Below are positions 10,501 through 25,500 of a DNA stretch of 26,032 nucleotides, in pieces (position 1 is the stretch's first letter; the number at the start of each line of letters is the position of its first letter). The stretch is from JALYUA01 sp038229875 (GTDB taxonomy: Bacteria > Acidobacteriota > Thermoanaerobaculia > UBA5066 > Gp7-AA6), in contig JBBROA010000057.1 in assembly GCA_038229875.1 (NCBI GenBank), forward strand, positions 1-26,032. Reading direction: 5' to 3'. The position numbers were made by a program, and so were the translations under genes. The notes under the pieces are model-generated. The model was not told the DNA's origin. It did no database searches and saw only the letters and a list, made by a program, of their open reading frames with translations.

Positions 10501-13500
10501 GTGTCACCGCGAACTCGCGGAACAGCCGGCCGACGACGTCTCCCATGAAGAGCAGCGGGATGAGCACCGCGATCAGGGAGACCGTCAGCGACAGGATCGT
10601 GAAGCCGATCTGCTCCGAACCCTTCAATGCCGCCTCGAGCGGAGGCATCCCTTCCTCGATGTAGCGCGAGATGTTCTCGATCATCACGATCGCGTCGTCG
10701 ACGACGAACCCGGTCGAGATCGTCAGCGCCATCAGCGTCAGATTGTTGAGGCTGTACCCCAGCATGTACATGACCCCGAATGTGCCGACGAGCGAGAGGG
10801 GCACCGCGACGCTCGGGATCACCGTCGCCGCGAACGTGCGGAGGAACAGGAAGATGACGAGGACGACCAGGGCGATCGTCAGCATCAGCTCGAACTCGAC
10901 CTCGTGCACCGACGAGCGGATCGTGCTCGTCCGGTCCGTCAGGATCGAAACCTCGATCGCGGACGGAAGCGAGGCGCGAAGCTGGGGCAGAAGCGCCTTG
11001 ACGCGGTCGACGACCGAGATGATGTTCGACCCCGGCTGCCGCTGGATGTTCAGGATGACGGCCGGTGTGTCGTTCATCCAGGCGGCCTGCTTCACGTTCT
11101 CCGTGTCGTCGATCACGGTCGCAATGTCGGACAGGTGGACGGGCGCTCCGTCCTTGTAGGAAATGACGAGGGGCCGGTACTGCTCGCTCGAGAGCAGCTG
11201 GTCGTTCGCGGCGATCTGGTACGCCTGCTGCGGGCCGTCGAAAGTTCCCTTCGCCTGGTTGACATTCGATTGCGCGACCGCGGTGCGGATGTCCTCCATC
11301 GTCAGGCCGTAGGAGGAGAGCGCCGTCGGATTGACCTGGATCCGGACTGCAGGCTTCTGGCCGCCACTGATACTGACCAGCCCGACGCCGGGCAGCTGCG
11401 AGATCTTCTGCGCGAGCCGCGTGTCGGCGAAGTCCTCGACCTTCGAGAGGGGAAGCGTCTTGGAAGTGAGCGCCAGTGTCAGGATCGGCGTGTCGGCCGG
11501 GTTCGTCTTGCTGTAGATGGGCGGGTTCGGCAGATCCCGCGGGAGGTACGTGCCGGACGCGTTGATGGCGGCCTGCACCTCCTGTTCGGCGACGTCGATG
11601 TTCAGGTCGAGCGCGAACTGGAGCGTGATCACCGAGCTTCCGTCGGAGCTGCTCGACGTCATCTGGTTCAACCCGGGAAGCTGCCCGAACTGCCGCTCGA
11701 GCGGCGCGGTGACGGCCGACGCCATGACGTCCGGGCTCGCCCCCGGATAAAACGTGACGATCTGGATCGTCGGGTAGTCCACCTGGGGCAGCGCCGAGAC
11801 CGGCAGCTGCCGGAAGCCGATGATCCCCGCCAGGAGGATCCCGACCATGATCAGCGAGGTCGCGATCGGCCGGAGGATGAAGGGGCGGGAAGGGTTCAAG
11901 AAGCGGGTTTCCCCGCGCCACCCGGCCGTCCGCCGCGCCCGTTGCCGCGGGCGCCGTCGTTCCCCCCGCGGACGGCGTCCGGCGGGCCGGCGGCTCCGGG
12001 AGCGCGGCCGGCGTTGATCGCCACCTTCGCTCCCGGCTGGAGCTTGTCGACGCCGTCCACGACGATCGGCTCGCCGGCCGCGACGCCGCTGCGGACGGAC
12101 GTAATTTCGCCCTCGGTCAGCTGCACGTCCACGGTGCGCATCTCGGCGGTCGAGTCCGGCTTCACGGCCCAGACAAAGGTGCTCTGGGGGCTGCGCTGCA
12201 GCGCCGCGGTGGGGACGAGAACGGTGCCGTGCAGGGTGTTCACGAGAAGTCGCGCGTTCACGAACTGATTCGAATAGAGCGCGCTGTTCTGGTTCTCGAA
12301 AACGGCCTTGATCCGGACCGTTCCGGTCGCCTGGTCGATCTGGTTGTCGATCGCGAGAAGCGTCCCGAGCGCGAGCTGCTTTTTGAGCTCGCGGTCCCAC
12401 GCCTCCACGGGAAGCTTCCTTCCCGCGCGGAGCTGCTCCTGCACGGGGGGCAGCTGATCCGCCGGAATCGTGAACACCACCGCGATCGGTTGAAGCTGCG
12501 TGATGACGACGATGCCGTTGGGGTCACTCGCGTGCACGATGTTTCCCGGATCGACGAGCTTCAATCCCACCGTTCCGGTGATGGGAGCCGTAATCCGGCT
12601 GTAGGCGAGATTCAGGTTGGCGCTCTCGATCAGGCCCTGATCGCTCCGCAGCGTCGCCTCGAGTTGCCGGACGGTTGCGGCCTGGGTGTCGAGCTGCTGG
12701 CGCGGAATCGAGTCCTGGGCGACGAGCACCTGGTAGCGCTGCAGGTCGACGCGCGCGTTGGCCAGGGCGGCCTCGTCTTTTGCCTTCTGGCCTTCGGCCT
12801 GGAGCTTCTGGACCTGGAACGGGCGGGGGTCGATCTCCGCTAAGAGGTCGCTCTTCGCGACGAGCTGACCTTCCCGGAACAGCACGCGGAAGAGCTGCCC
12901 GTCGACCCGGCTTCGGACGGTGACGGTGTTAACGGCGGTGACGGTTCCGAGACCGGTCAGGTAAACCGGGAGATCGCCGGTCCGAGCCGGCACCGTCGAG
13001 ACGGGGATCACGCGGTTGGCGGCGGAGGTCCTGGCCGCGGCCGCTTCCTTCTTCTCCTTCTGACCGGAGCGCGAAAAGAGAAAGACCGCGAGAGCCGCCG
13101 CCAGCACCCCGACGATCCATGGCCAGCGTCGGCGGCGGGGCGGCGTGGTCACGGCCGCGGCGTCCGCAGGAGTCGGCCCGGCGTTCGAGGGGTGCGAGGG
13201 CTGGTCCCGCTTTTCGGGGCCGGGAGGATCCGCGGGAGCCGGCAAGGGACGCTGAGGGAGCGGTGCGTCGGATTTCATCGTTCGAAGTTCCCGTCCATTC
13301 TGCCGAAGGACCCCTCGTCCCCGGCTTCTGCGTGCTCCACCCTTGCCGATCGTGCGCCCGGCGATCCTCATTCGGGAACCCTTCCCGGCGAAGGATTTCG
13401 CGCCGCGTATTCTGAACCTTATTCAACAACGGAGAATTCTGCGTCCGGGTTACAGAGAAATGCCTTCAAGACGTTGAAATGACGAGGCTTGTTCCCCCCG

Positions 13501-16500
13501 ACGGACTTGCAAGTGTGGGGCCGCACCGCGAAGGGCGGGAAAAATCTTCTTGAGGGGGGTGAGAGGGAAAGGGGGGAAAGCGGAAAGGCGGGCAGGAGGC
13601 CCTGATCCCTCGGCTGCCCGATCCGATTTTCGGTTCCGGACTCTCGATTCCCGATCCCCGAATTCCGCTCCCCGCTAACCCCTCGAGGACCGCGCGATCA
13701 CCACCGTCTCTCCCGACACATAGTCGTAAGGACGCCGGTCGAAGCCTCCGTAGATCGCCACCCGGTCGAATCCCGCGCGGGCGAGCAGATGCTCGAGCTC
13801 GTATCGGAAGAAGTAGCGCTGGCGGAAGCTCGCGCGACGGACCGCCAGCCGCCGCCCTCTCCGCCGCCGGTCGTATCGGAAGAAGATGTGGACGATCTGG
13901 CGGACGTGGTCGATCCGCGCCCGCGACCTTCTGACGATTTCTTCGCGGCCGCGGGTGAACCGCATTTCTTCGAACTCCGGGATCTCGGCAGGTGCGATCG
14001 CGGGCAGATAGGGAGCGGAGACGTCGAAGGCGAGGGTCCCTCCCGGGGCCAGGTGCTCGCGAACGCGGGCGAGACACGCAAGCTGCGCTGCGGGCTCGTG
14101 AAGATGCTGGAACGCCCGAAAAGCGGAGAAGATCAGCCCGAACCGCTGCCCCGGAAGCGAAAACGACTCCATGGCGGCGCGCCGCAGCGTCAGGTTTCGG
14201 GGCGGCTTTTTGCGACGTAGCTCGCGGAGCATCGGGGCCGACGAGTCCACGCCGGTGCAGGCGATACCATCCCGCGCGATCGCGAGCAGGACCCTCCCCG
14301 ACCCGCACCCGAGCTCGAGCACCGGGCCGCCGCTCTTCCGGGCGAGGGCGAGATAGAACGCGACGTCGCCGGAGTCCCTTCGAAGCGCGGCCTCGCTGGC
14401 GTCGTAGTACGCCGCCGCGGCGGACTCGTAGCCGTCTTTGCCTCGCGGGCGGGTTCTCGCGTTCTCGCCGGCGTGCGGTCGGGCCGCGCGCGTCATCTCA
14501 TCCCGCCGATCAGACCGCGGAGCGTCGCAGGAACCTCGGAGGCGAGTCCGGCGGTCAGCCCGCGAAGCCTTTCCCGATCAGCTCTGCGCGATGACGGGCT
14601 CGGACGGGTATTGCGTTTCGGCCCCCGTGACCCGCATGAGGATCGCGCCGGCAAATCCCTGAAGCTCGAAAAACCCCTTCGCCGCCCCTTGGACCCGTAC
14701 TCGGTCATCGGAGAGACGGTATACGACGGGACCCCGCGCGCGCCCCGGGCCGTGATCGAGGACCTGGCCGCGAGGTGGCCCGCGCCGGTAAACCAGGCGC
14801 GGGCACTTCGATGTGGACGTTCCGCAGCCGCTCGATGCGGCGCGGGCTCTACTCACGCCGCCACCTGCGCGGCCCCCGCCGTCCCTGGCCTGCGGAGAAG
14901 GAGGTTCCCGATCCCGCCGGCGACGCCTACTCCGAGCGCGAGCCACGAAATGGCGGGTGTCCACACATGCGTCAGGCCGAAGACCGCGTCGAGCGACAGC
15001 GCGCCGGGAGACATCAGCGTGAAGGCCGCGGCAACGGCCCCATACAGCAGGGAGAGCTCAATGCCGCCGGCGCCGGCGAACAGCCCGTTCTTCCAGTGGA
15101 CGGCGATCGCCGCCACGATCATCACCGACACCATCAGCGCCGGTCCAACGGGGCCGAAGAGGCCGAGCGCCATCAGCAATCCGCTTCCGATCTCGGTCAC
15201 CGACGCGGTCCAGGCAAACGGGAGGCCCGGCCTGAACCCCAGCTGCTCGAAGAACCCCGCCGAGGCCTTAAGGGCGTGCCCTCCGAACCATCCGAACAGT
15301 TTCTGCGCGCCGTGCGCAACCATCAGAAGCCCGAAAACCAACCGAACCAGAAGCAATCCTTCGTTCATGAGTCCTCCTCCGCAGAGAGTACTATATTTTA
15401 CATATTACCTATACAATTATTAGGGACTTGAAATTCCCGGGTCGAGGATGAGATTCTCAAGGGGTATGAAGAAACACGATGATCGGGGACAGCTCTGCAC
15501 CCGGTTCCACCGGGCGATCGAGCTGATAGGAAGGCGCTGGACGGGCGCGATCGTGTTTCTGCTGCTCGGCGCGCCCAGCCGGTTCGCCGCGCTGCGCGAC
15601 GCCATCCCCGGAATCACCGACCGCATGCTGAGCGAGCGCCTGCAGGAGCTGGAGAAGGAAGGGATCCTCGACCGCAAGGTCATCCCCGCGACCCCGGTCA
15701 GGGTGGAGTACTCGCTGACGAAGAAGGGTCTGGCCCTCGGCACGGCCGTCACGGAGATGGCCGGGTGGGCGGAGCGGTGGATCCCGCTCGACGCCCGCAC
15801 CGCGGGAGCTTCGACGCCGGCGAAACCGGCACGCCCCCGCCGCTCAGCAGTCTCCTAGACTCCCGCCCGAGATCAGAGCCGATCCCACCAGGCTTCCTGC
15901 CGGTCCGGCAGCGCCGAGGGGTCGACGAATTCTCCGGGTCTGGGGATCACGATCTTCACACCGTCTGTCGTCGCCGCGGCCAGAGCGCGGTCCGGCGGCT
16001 CCTTCCAGGCGTGGAAAGCCAGATTGAACGTCCCCCAGTGCACGGGGAGCATCACCGCGCCTCGCAGGTCGCGATGCGTCCGCACCGCCTCTTCCGGCGT
16101 CATGTGAATCTCCGACCACGTCGGGTCCGAAGCCCCGATCTTGATCAGCGTCAGATCGAACGGTCCATCCCGCGCGCCGACGTCCGCGAAAGCGGGGGAG
16201 TAGCCGCTGTCCCCGCTGAAGAAGATCCGGTGACGCGGTCCCCGGACCACCCAGGATGTCCAGAGCGTCTCGTTCCCGTGCCTGGGGTTTCGGCCGCTGT
16301 AGTGGCGCGCCGGGGTCGAAGTGACCGAGAGATTCTTCCAGGGCAGCGTTTCGTTCCAGTCGAGCTCGTGGGTCTGTGAGGGAGGAACACCCCATCGCTC
16401 GAGATGCGCGCCGATCCCGAGCGGTACGGCGAAGTGTGTTCCTCGCGCCGCGAGAGCCTGCACCGTCGGCATGTCGAGGTGGTCGTAATGATCGTGAGAA

Positions 16501-19500
16501 ATGACCACGAGGTCAACGGGCGGCAGGTCGTCGAGCGCGATCGGCGGAGCGTGAAAACGCCTGGGACCGACGAGCGTCGAGGGCGAACAGCGCTCGCTCC
16601 ACACCGGATCGGTCAAAACGATCCGGCCGTCGATCTCCAGGAGCACGGAGGACCAGCCGATCCACGTCGCGCGCAGCCCCGAGGCGGGAGGGTTCGAGTA
16701 ATCACTTTTCACCCGGCCGATCACCGGGATACGGCCGGAGGGCGTCCGCTTCTCGGGGCCGAAGAATTGCCTCCGAGCCATCTCGCGGTACGACCCGGCA
16801 AGAGTGCGCGTCGGCTGGGAGTTGCGAAACTTTCCGTCGCGATACTGAGGCGACCGCCGGGCGCGTTCAAGCCGCGAGCCGGTGACCCGCCCGCCGAGCG
16901 AGCTGAGCCATCGGGTGGAACGGACGAGAACCAGGGCTGCGAAGCCGAAGACAATCAGCACCGCGGCGGAGAACCGCAGACAGCCGCGACGTTTCGATGT
17001 CACGGGCGGATTGTGCCCCGAAAACCGCGGGCGCTGGCGTCGATCGCGGAGAGAGTGAGGGTGAGCTGAGGCTGACTCTCCCTCTCTGATTTGAGACTTG
17101 TCAGGGTGAATGTTTCGCTCCTCACCCGCTGCGCTTCTGTCGAGCCGGTGGTTAAGCTCGTGACGGGAGCCGCCGCGAACGGAAGGACGAGGGCCGGTGC
17201 CTTCGCCCGCAGGCGAAGGCACGTCCCGCAGTGAGCGAAGGCGACGGTGTGGTCGGGGCGGCCGGGATCGAACCGGCGACCACCTGCTCCCAAAGCAGGT
17301 ACGCTACCGCTGCGCTACGCCCCGGTAACCCAGAGTTTACCCGCTCAGAGGGGACGCGAGTCCGACCGCCACGCCGCCGAGCCGGGGTCACTCGAGATTC
17401 GCGCCTCCTGATCCTCGCGCCTGGCCTGGAACGCCAGGCCGAGGAACCCGATCCCCGATACGAAGTACCAGGCGAGTTGCGCCCAATTCATCCCTCCGGT
17501 GATGCCGCCCCGCAGAGCTCTCACGACCCCGAGCGCGAGCTCGCCGGCCCCGGCGCAGAGCAGAAAGACAGCCCGGTGCTTCCGGCCGAAGGAGGACAGT
17601 TTTCCTCGGACCAGAAGGACGACCAAGAAAATCGGCAGCGCGACGAACGCCGCGAGGAAGAAGACGAACCACAACGTCGATCACCCCCCGGATCTTTCGA
17701 TTATCCGCCAGCCCCCCGCCTGTCGCGCCTCGTTGTCGAAGCGGTTACTCTACCGGGCCGTTCCCGATTTCAGCGCCAACACGAGGAAGACGCCATGAAA
17801 CGCGATTACGTCCAGTGGGATTCGCCGACTCTGGGACGCTCGATGGAGCTCCTCTGGTTCGGCCATGCCGGGCGGCCGATGATCTGGTTTCCGACTTCGA
17901 TGGGCCGCTTCTACCAGAACGAGGACTTCGGCCTCGTCGCCGCCGTCGGGGACCGCATCGAGGCCGGACAGCTCCAGGTGGTGTGCGTCGACAGCGTCGA
18001 CAGTGAGAGCTTCTACGCGAAGGGGCGTCCCCCCTGGGAGCGGATCGCGAGACACGACGAATACGACCGCTACGTGGCGCACGAAGTGGTGCCCTGGATC
18101 CGGAACCGATCACAGCACGCCGGCCGGATCGGAACGCTCGGCGCGTCGTTTGGTGCGTACCATGCGGTGAACTTCGCGCTCCGGCATCCGGAGCTCGTCG
18201 ATCAGACGGTCGGATTCTCCGGTAAGTACGACATCCATTCGTTCCTGGACGGCTTCTGGAACGACACCGCCTACTTCCACTGCCCGACGGCCAACGTACC
18301 GAACATGGACGGCGAGCTGCTCGCGAGGATCTCGACGATGGAGATCGCGATCGTCACGGGCGAAACCGACAACATCCTCGAGGGCTCCAAGCAGATGATC
18401 CGCATCCTGCTGGAAAAGAACATCCCGCACCGCGGCGACATCTGGAGCGCGCCCTACGGCCACGACTGGCCGTTCTGGAAAGAGCAGATCCGCCAGTACC
18501 TCTAGGGGGCCAGGTCTTTATTATACACTAAGGCGCGGCGAATCCCCCGTCCGCACCGGGCCACAGGCACCCCGAGGCTCCCACCCAGGTCCGGTCCTTG
18601 TTGAACGCGACGCCCATCATCTTTCCCTGCGAAAGCCGCGCGAGAGTCGTGACGGGAAGCGGCCGCCCTTCCTTCCAGACGAACATCACCCGCACTTCGA
18701 CCTTCGACGCCCCGCCCTCCGTCGTTTCGATCACCGGCGCGTACTCGACCTTCCGCATGAGGAGCATGTGCCGTCGGTGTTCGAGAGCGACGGCTGCGAT
18801 GTCCTCGGGCGTGACGTCCACCTTCACGCCGGTACCGGCGAAGGAGTAGAGCGGCTTCAAGACCCAGTTCTCGAGGTCCGGGGGAATCTCCGCGAGGTCC
18901 GACAGGAAGTGTGCCTCCGGCGCGGCCGGGTGACTGATCGCGGGCAGCGCGTGCTTGCTCCAGCGGAAATACCAGTTCGGGTGCCCGGCCCACGTGACGT
19001 CGAGCGGCTCACGGAAGTCGAAGGGAAGGTCGAGCTTCAGCGCGGCGAGCTCGTCGAAGATCAGCCGGTTGTAGATGCGGAGAATTCGCGTCGAAACCCC
19101 GTCGCGGTCGTACCAGAGCTCCCGCCCGACTTGAACGACCTGCCGGGGATCGATCGCACGGACTCCCCAGAGCTTCTCGGTGCAGGAAAAATCGACCGCG
19201 GTCTTCTGCTTCGGCGGGTCGATGTCGAGCAGCACCACGTTCTCGGGAGGCACGCCCCCGAGAATCGCCGCGCCGACTTCCCGAAGATACCCGTCAGAGT
19301 CGAGCCCGGACAGGAGATAGCCGAGCGGTTCGTCGCCGGGGACGAGCTCCCGCTGCAGCCGCGACTGCATGAACTGGAAACCGTAGAGGGACGGAAACGC
19401 CTGCAGCTCGATCAGACGCGGCGTGAGGCGTCCCCCCTCGCGGACCACGGCGAAATCCGCCTGCGCGAAGAGCGGCAGCGGATCGCATCCGGGGACGTTC

Positions 19501-22500
19501 CACTCCTCGGGGACCGCCTCGAGCGACCTCGCCAGGTTCTCGGGCGTCGAGAGCTGCGCCCAGATCTCCTCGGCGGCCCGGACCATCTCGTCGCGCAGCG
19601 CTGGAGGAAGAAACACCGGGCTTTCCGCCAGCCGGAACACGATCGGAAAGCCGCACTCCGCGGCGAGGCGCTCCTGGTAGCTCTCGTAGAGATCGCGGGT
19701 GAACGCCTGGTTGTAGCGAAGCCGCAGCGCGGGGATCATCGTGAGGGCCGTGTCGAGCGTCGAGAGTCGAGAGGCGAGGGTCGCTCCACGTCTTAGCTCT
19801 CGCCTCTCAAATCTGCACTCAGATCAGAAACTTCGAGTCCGCCATGATCTGGTCGTCGTCCATCCACACGTCGAAGTGCCGGCCGACGATGTCGAGATGC
19901 GTCCGGCAGCTCCAAGTCGCGCCGGTGTGCTCGGAGTACGGATGGCCGAACGCAATATGCAGCCCCGGCAGCTTCTCGTCCTGGAGGATGTTGCCGATGA
20001 TCGTGCGCACCGCGATGTTCGTCCCCAGCGCGAACTCGCCGACGCGGTTCGAGTTCTCTTCCTGGCTCGTGTAGGCGAGAAAGCCTTCGAGCACCTCCGC
20101 GCGGTCGCATTGCGCGTCTACGAGGCGGCTGTTCTCGATCGTGACGCGAAGAGGGGTCTGCTCGAGGTCTCCGTAGCGCCCGCAGAGATAGTCGCCGAGG
20201 ACGCCGTCCACCACGTAGATGCCGTCGATCCTCGCGGGCGACGTCAGCACTTCTCCCGCGGGCAGGTTCGCCCACTTGTCGGGGGAGATCAGGCCGCTCG
20301 TCTTCAGCCACCGGATTGAGGGATCGAAGGTCGCTTCGAGATCCGAGCCGCCCGCCGATGTCGCCCGAATCCGTGTCGCCTTGCGCGCCCGCTCCAGCAC
20401 GCGCGAGGAGATCTCGTCGACGAGGTTGAAGTCGGCGCGCATCCCCTCGAGCATGATGCGATGGCTGATGTACACCATGTGCGCGTGGCGGATGTGGCGG
20501 CGGTTGACGACGTCCGTCATCTGGATGCGCTGCGGGAGCTCGCCTGTCTGCGGCTGCGCCGCGTAGATCGAGACCGACGACCTCTCGAGCGAGTCGAGGA
20601 TCGGCGCCGGCATCGAGGTCATCGGCCGGGAACCGTAATCCTCCAGCACGTGAAATTCGAAAGGGGAGCCGACCTCGTGCACCTGGTCGGCGAGGCTCGC
20701 GGCAATCTCCTCGGTCTCGCGATCCGTGATGATGGTGACACGCTCGTGCGGCGACAGCCGCAGGCACGTGCGGACCGCGTTCCGGGCCCCGGGGATCAGG
20801 TCTTCCGCGTAGGCGATCAGGGTGTCTCTCAAGGTCTGGCGCTCCGTTCCCCCGAGGGGGACAGGACGATCGAGGGAGCAAAGTCGATGCCGTGACTCGT
20901 CTCGGCGCAGATGAAATCGACGACTTTCCTGAGATCGCCGTCGTTCTCGTGGAAGGCGCGAAGCTGGCGGTCCGCGCCGCTGCCATTCTCGAGGATCCAG
21001 CGGAGCGCCTCGATCTCCTTGCGGCTCCCGAGCTCGTCGAGCACGCCGTCGACGAACTCGAACAGCTCCTCCATGAGCTCGCGGAACGGGACCTCTTTCT
21101 CCTTCCCGAAGTCGATCAGCTTGCCGTCAATCCCCCAGCGCGTCGCGCGCCACTTGTTCTCCAGGATCAGCGCGTTGCTGTACGGGCGGAACCCGAGGTT
21201 CTTCTCGCGCAGCTCGTAGAGCTTGACGCAGATGGCCTGCACGAGCGCCGCGATCGCCACGGTCTCGTCCAGGCGCATCGGGACGTCGCAGACACGGAAC
21301 TCGATCGTCTCGAAGAACGGATGCGGCCGCAGGTCCCACCAGATCTTCTTCCCGTTGTCGATCGAGTTGGTGGCGACCAGAATCCGCACGAACTCGTCGA
21401 ACTCCGCAGGCGTCGGAAAGACGGGCGGGATTCCGGTGCGGGGAAACTTCTCGAAAACCTTCGTCCGGTAGCTCTTCAGCCCGGTGTTCCGCCCGAGCCA
21501 GAACGGCGAGTTCGAGGACAGCGCGAGCAGATGCGGCAGAAAGTAGCGCGCTTCGTTCAGGATCTGGAACGCCACTGCGCGGTCCGAAATCCCGACGTGC
21601 ACGTGCAGGCCGAAGATCAGGTTCGAACGCGCGACGAGCTGAAGCTCCTCGACGATCGACGCATAACGGGGATCGGGATAGATGGCCTGGTCCTCCCACC
21701 GCGAGAACGGGTGGGTTCCCGCGGAGGCGACGTTCATCCCCTGCCGGCGCGCGAGTCCGATGATCTCGCGCCGCAGCTCGGTGACGTCCTTGCGGACTTC
21801 CTCGACGTTCGCGCAGATCCCCGTCCCGACCTCGATGACCGACTGGTGCATCTCGGGCTTGACCCGCTCCTTTAAGAGCAGCTTCCCTTCCTCGAGCATT
21901 TCCTGGACGTGAGAGCGGAGCTCCCGCGTCTCCGGATCGATGATCTGAAATTCCTCCTCGACGCCGAGGGTAAACGCCGGACGCTCACGCATCCGCGTTA
22001 ACCCTCGCCCTCAGGATCGCGCGGAGGAGAGGCCGGCTCCGTCGGCGGTCCCGACGGAGGTCTCCCGGGACCCGGCCCCGTCGGTCCGCCGGACGGTGGA
22101 ACGGAGGGTCCGCCTCCGGACCCTGGAACAGCGCGTCCGCCTCCGGACGCTGGAACAGAGGGTCCGCCTAGGGACCCCGGCCCCGAAGGTCCTCCGGAGC
22201 GCGGACCCGACCTCAAAAACGGACGCGCGCCCGTGGGTCCCGCTCCGGCGGGCCCCGACGAGCGCCGCGGGCCCGAGGGACCCGACGGGCGCGGCCTCGG
22301 CGGGACCGGAGGCCTCGCCGGCTCGCGCTGGCCCGACAGAAACTCCTGCCAGTGGTAGCGCGCGACCGGGTCGATGCCCTGCGAGACGCGCTCGATGAGC
22401 CACTCCGCGGCGTGTGACAGCACCCACTCGAAGTTCTCCGCGCCCACGGACGCGACGTCGGCGTCCGGCGCGGGATTCAAGAAGTCGATCGCGTACGGAA

Positions 22501-25500
22501 TCCCGTCGCGGACCGCGAACTCGAGCGTGTCGAAGTCGTAGCCGAGCGCGTTCGTCAGTTTGAGACAGTCATTTCGAATCCGGCCATACAGTCCCGGGTC
22601 TATCGGCTCGGGACGCTGGACGTAGCGGTCCGCGTGCGGCTGCCGCGGGTCGTACCGCATGATGTGCACGTGCTTGCGGCCGATCGCGTAGCACCGGAAG
22701 TATTCGTCGAAGACGATCTCTTCCTGGAGCGTCATCACGTTCTGCCCCGACTCCTTGTATGCGGCGAAGAATTCCTCGAGGTTCGCCACGCGATACACGT
22801 TTTTCCACCCGCCGCCCGAGTAGGGCTTGAAGAACGCCGGGAACCCGATGTGCGTGACGATTTCCTCCCAGTTCAAGGGGAAGAGCAGGTTCGACATCGA
22901 CTCCGAGGTCGTGTCGGGCGGATGGTGATTGGACGGGAGGATCACGGTCTTCGGCACCGCCACCCCGACGGACCTGGCGACGACGTTGTTGAAGAACTTG
23001 TCGTCGGCGGACCACCAGAACGGGTTGTTCACGACGATCGTGCCGTCGGCCACGGCCTTCTTTAAGATCGCGCGATAGAACGGGATGTCCTGGCTGATCC
23101 GGTCGAGGATCAGGTCATAGGTCTTCGGGCTTTCCAGGCTGATACCGCCCACCCGCACGGCCTCGGCCGTGACGTTGTGAGCGCCCGACCCGTTGATGCG
23201 GTCGATCAAGGCGTTCGGGAAAGAGCGTTCCTGGCCGAAGAGAATGCCGATTTTCTTCATGTCGCGAGCGTTTCCTTTACTTGTGTTGTGTCCGGGGTGG
23301 CGCTCCGGAACCGGCGATTATCTCAGGGGAATCCGCGCTTGTCAGGTGCCAGTTTGAGCAAAACGGCGACCCGCTAAGATTCGCCCGTGGCCTCTCTGGA
23401 TTTCTACTATCACCGCCCCGGCTGAGTGAGCTGCGCACGCACCCGGGCGGTGCTCGAGAAGAAGAAGGTGAAGATCGGAGAAGAGCGTCAGTCCCGCAAG
23501 GCGCCGCTCTCTCCTTCCGACGCCCAAGCCCTTCTGGATTCCGTGACTTGGGTCATCATGGCGAAGGGGAAAAACAGCCGGCGCATGAGGGCGGGACAGG
23601 CGACGCCGGACGACCTGCGAGGCCCGTCAGGAGGATTTCGGGCCCCCATCTTGCGCCGCGGGAAAACCCTCCTCGTCGGATTCAGCGAGGTCGAAATCGA
23701 GAAACTGGTCGGCTGACGCGCTCGTTTCCCTCTCCCCGCGCCCGGGGAGGGCGATGGTGATGGCGAGGGTGAGGGAGCCGAAAGCTTGCGCCGGCCGCGT
23801 GATGGCCGCGAAGAAGTCTCCGGGATCCCCTCCGCCTAGCTTTTCTCTATCCCCGCGAGCACCGGCGCGAGCGCCCGGTCCTGCGCCTCCCGCAGGATCG
23901 TCAACCCCGTCCGAGCGAGTGCGATGAGCTGTCCGAGCTGCTCCTCGGAAAACGGCCGTCGCTCCGCCGTGCCCTGAAGCTCAACGAACGCGCCGGAGGC
24001 GGTTCCCACGACGTTGAAGTCGACGTCGGCCTCCGAATCCTCGGCGTAAGCGAGGTCCAGCACGGATTGCCCGGCACAGATCCCGACTGAAACCGCGGCG
24101 ACGGATTCCCGCAGCGGCCACCGTCGGATCGACCCGTCGCGCAGAAGCTTCGCGACCGCGGCGGAAAGGGCCACAAAAGCGCCCGTGATTCCCGCGCAAC
24201 GCGTGCCTCCGTCCGCCTGCAGGACGTCGCAGTCGACGGTGATCGTCCTCTCTCCGAGTCCGCGAAGCTCGACGACGCTGCGCAGCGAACGCCCGATGAG
24301 CCGCTGGATCTCGAGCGTGCGGCCGCCCTGCTTCCCGAGCGCCGCCTCGCGCGCCGACCGGGTGTGGGTCGCCCGCGGGAGCATCCCGTATTCGGCCGTC
24401 ACCCATCCGCTGCCGCTTCCCTTCAGAAACGGCGGCACTCGCTCCTCGATCGAGGCGGCGCACAGGACGCGGGTGTCGCCGAGCGAGATCAGCGCGGAGC
24501 CCTCGGCGTGGCGCGCCGCTCCCGTTTCGATCGTTACGGGGCGAAGCTCGTCCGGGCGGCGCCCGTCGGGTCGGGAGGTGGTCATCGGAACCTCTTTCTG
24601 ACGTTTCTCACTGCGCGATCTGGTTGCGGAGGTAGGTCAGCGGCCGGGTGAGGTCGACGTGTCCGCCGAGGGTCTCCGCGGGCTCTCCGTTGACGAGGAT
24701 GCGGACCCGCGTGGTGTCCGCAACGTTCTGAAGGGTCGTGTCGACGAGTGACGCGACGATCGTAAGCTCTTCCTCGGAGCCGAAGGACAGTCCGGCATCG
24801 ACGGCGAGGTCGAGGACGGCTTCGCCCTCCGGCAGGAGAAACGCGTTGCGAAGCTGGATGTTCGCCGGCAACGCGGCGATCAGACCGGCGCGCGTCGGGC
24901 CCTTCTGGAGCTCGCCGAAGATCGCCCGCAGCGCCGCTCCCGGTCCGCTCGGCTTCGTAATGTCGCGTTCTTCCGCCCGGAGCGCCGGGTCTTCCGTTCC
25001 CGGGAAAAAGAGCGTGAGCCTCACGGTTTCCGCAGCGGGAGTCCGGGGCGCCGCAGCGCCGGGAGTGGCGGCGGGCGCCGGAGTCACCCGCAGGAAAGGC
25101 GAAAGCGCGGCCGGCGGAGAGGGCCTTCCGGGCGATTTGCGAGGACGAGTGCCACCACCGCTCCCACCAGAAGGAGGAGCAGGACCGCCGCGGCGCGCCG
25201 GGTCATGGCGTGCGGACGGGGGGGGGCGGGGCGCTCGCCGGTGTGGGCCGCGGACCGGCCCCTTTCCGGCGCGCGAAGAACCCGGCGATGGCCCGGGAGA
25301 TTCCGTCCGCCACTTTCTGCTGGAACGCCGGGGACGCGAGCTTTTTTTCCTCGTCGGGGTTCGAGATGAACGCCGCTTCGACGAGCACCGCCGGCATCGT
25401 CGCGCCGACCAGGACCCGGAACGGCGCCTGCTTGATGCCACGCTTGTCCGTCCCGGAGACGCCGTTTAACTCCTGCTGGATCGCTTCGGCGAGCTCACTC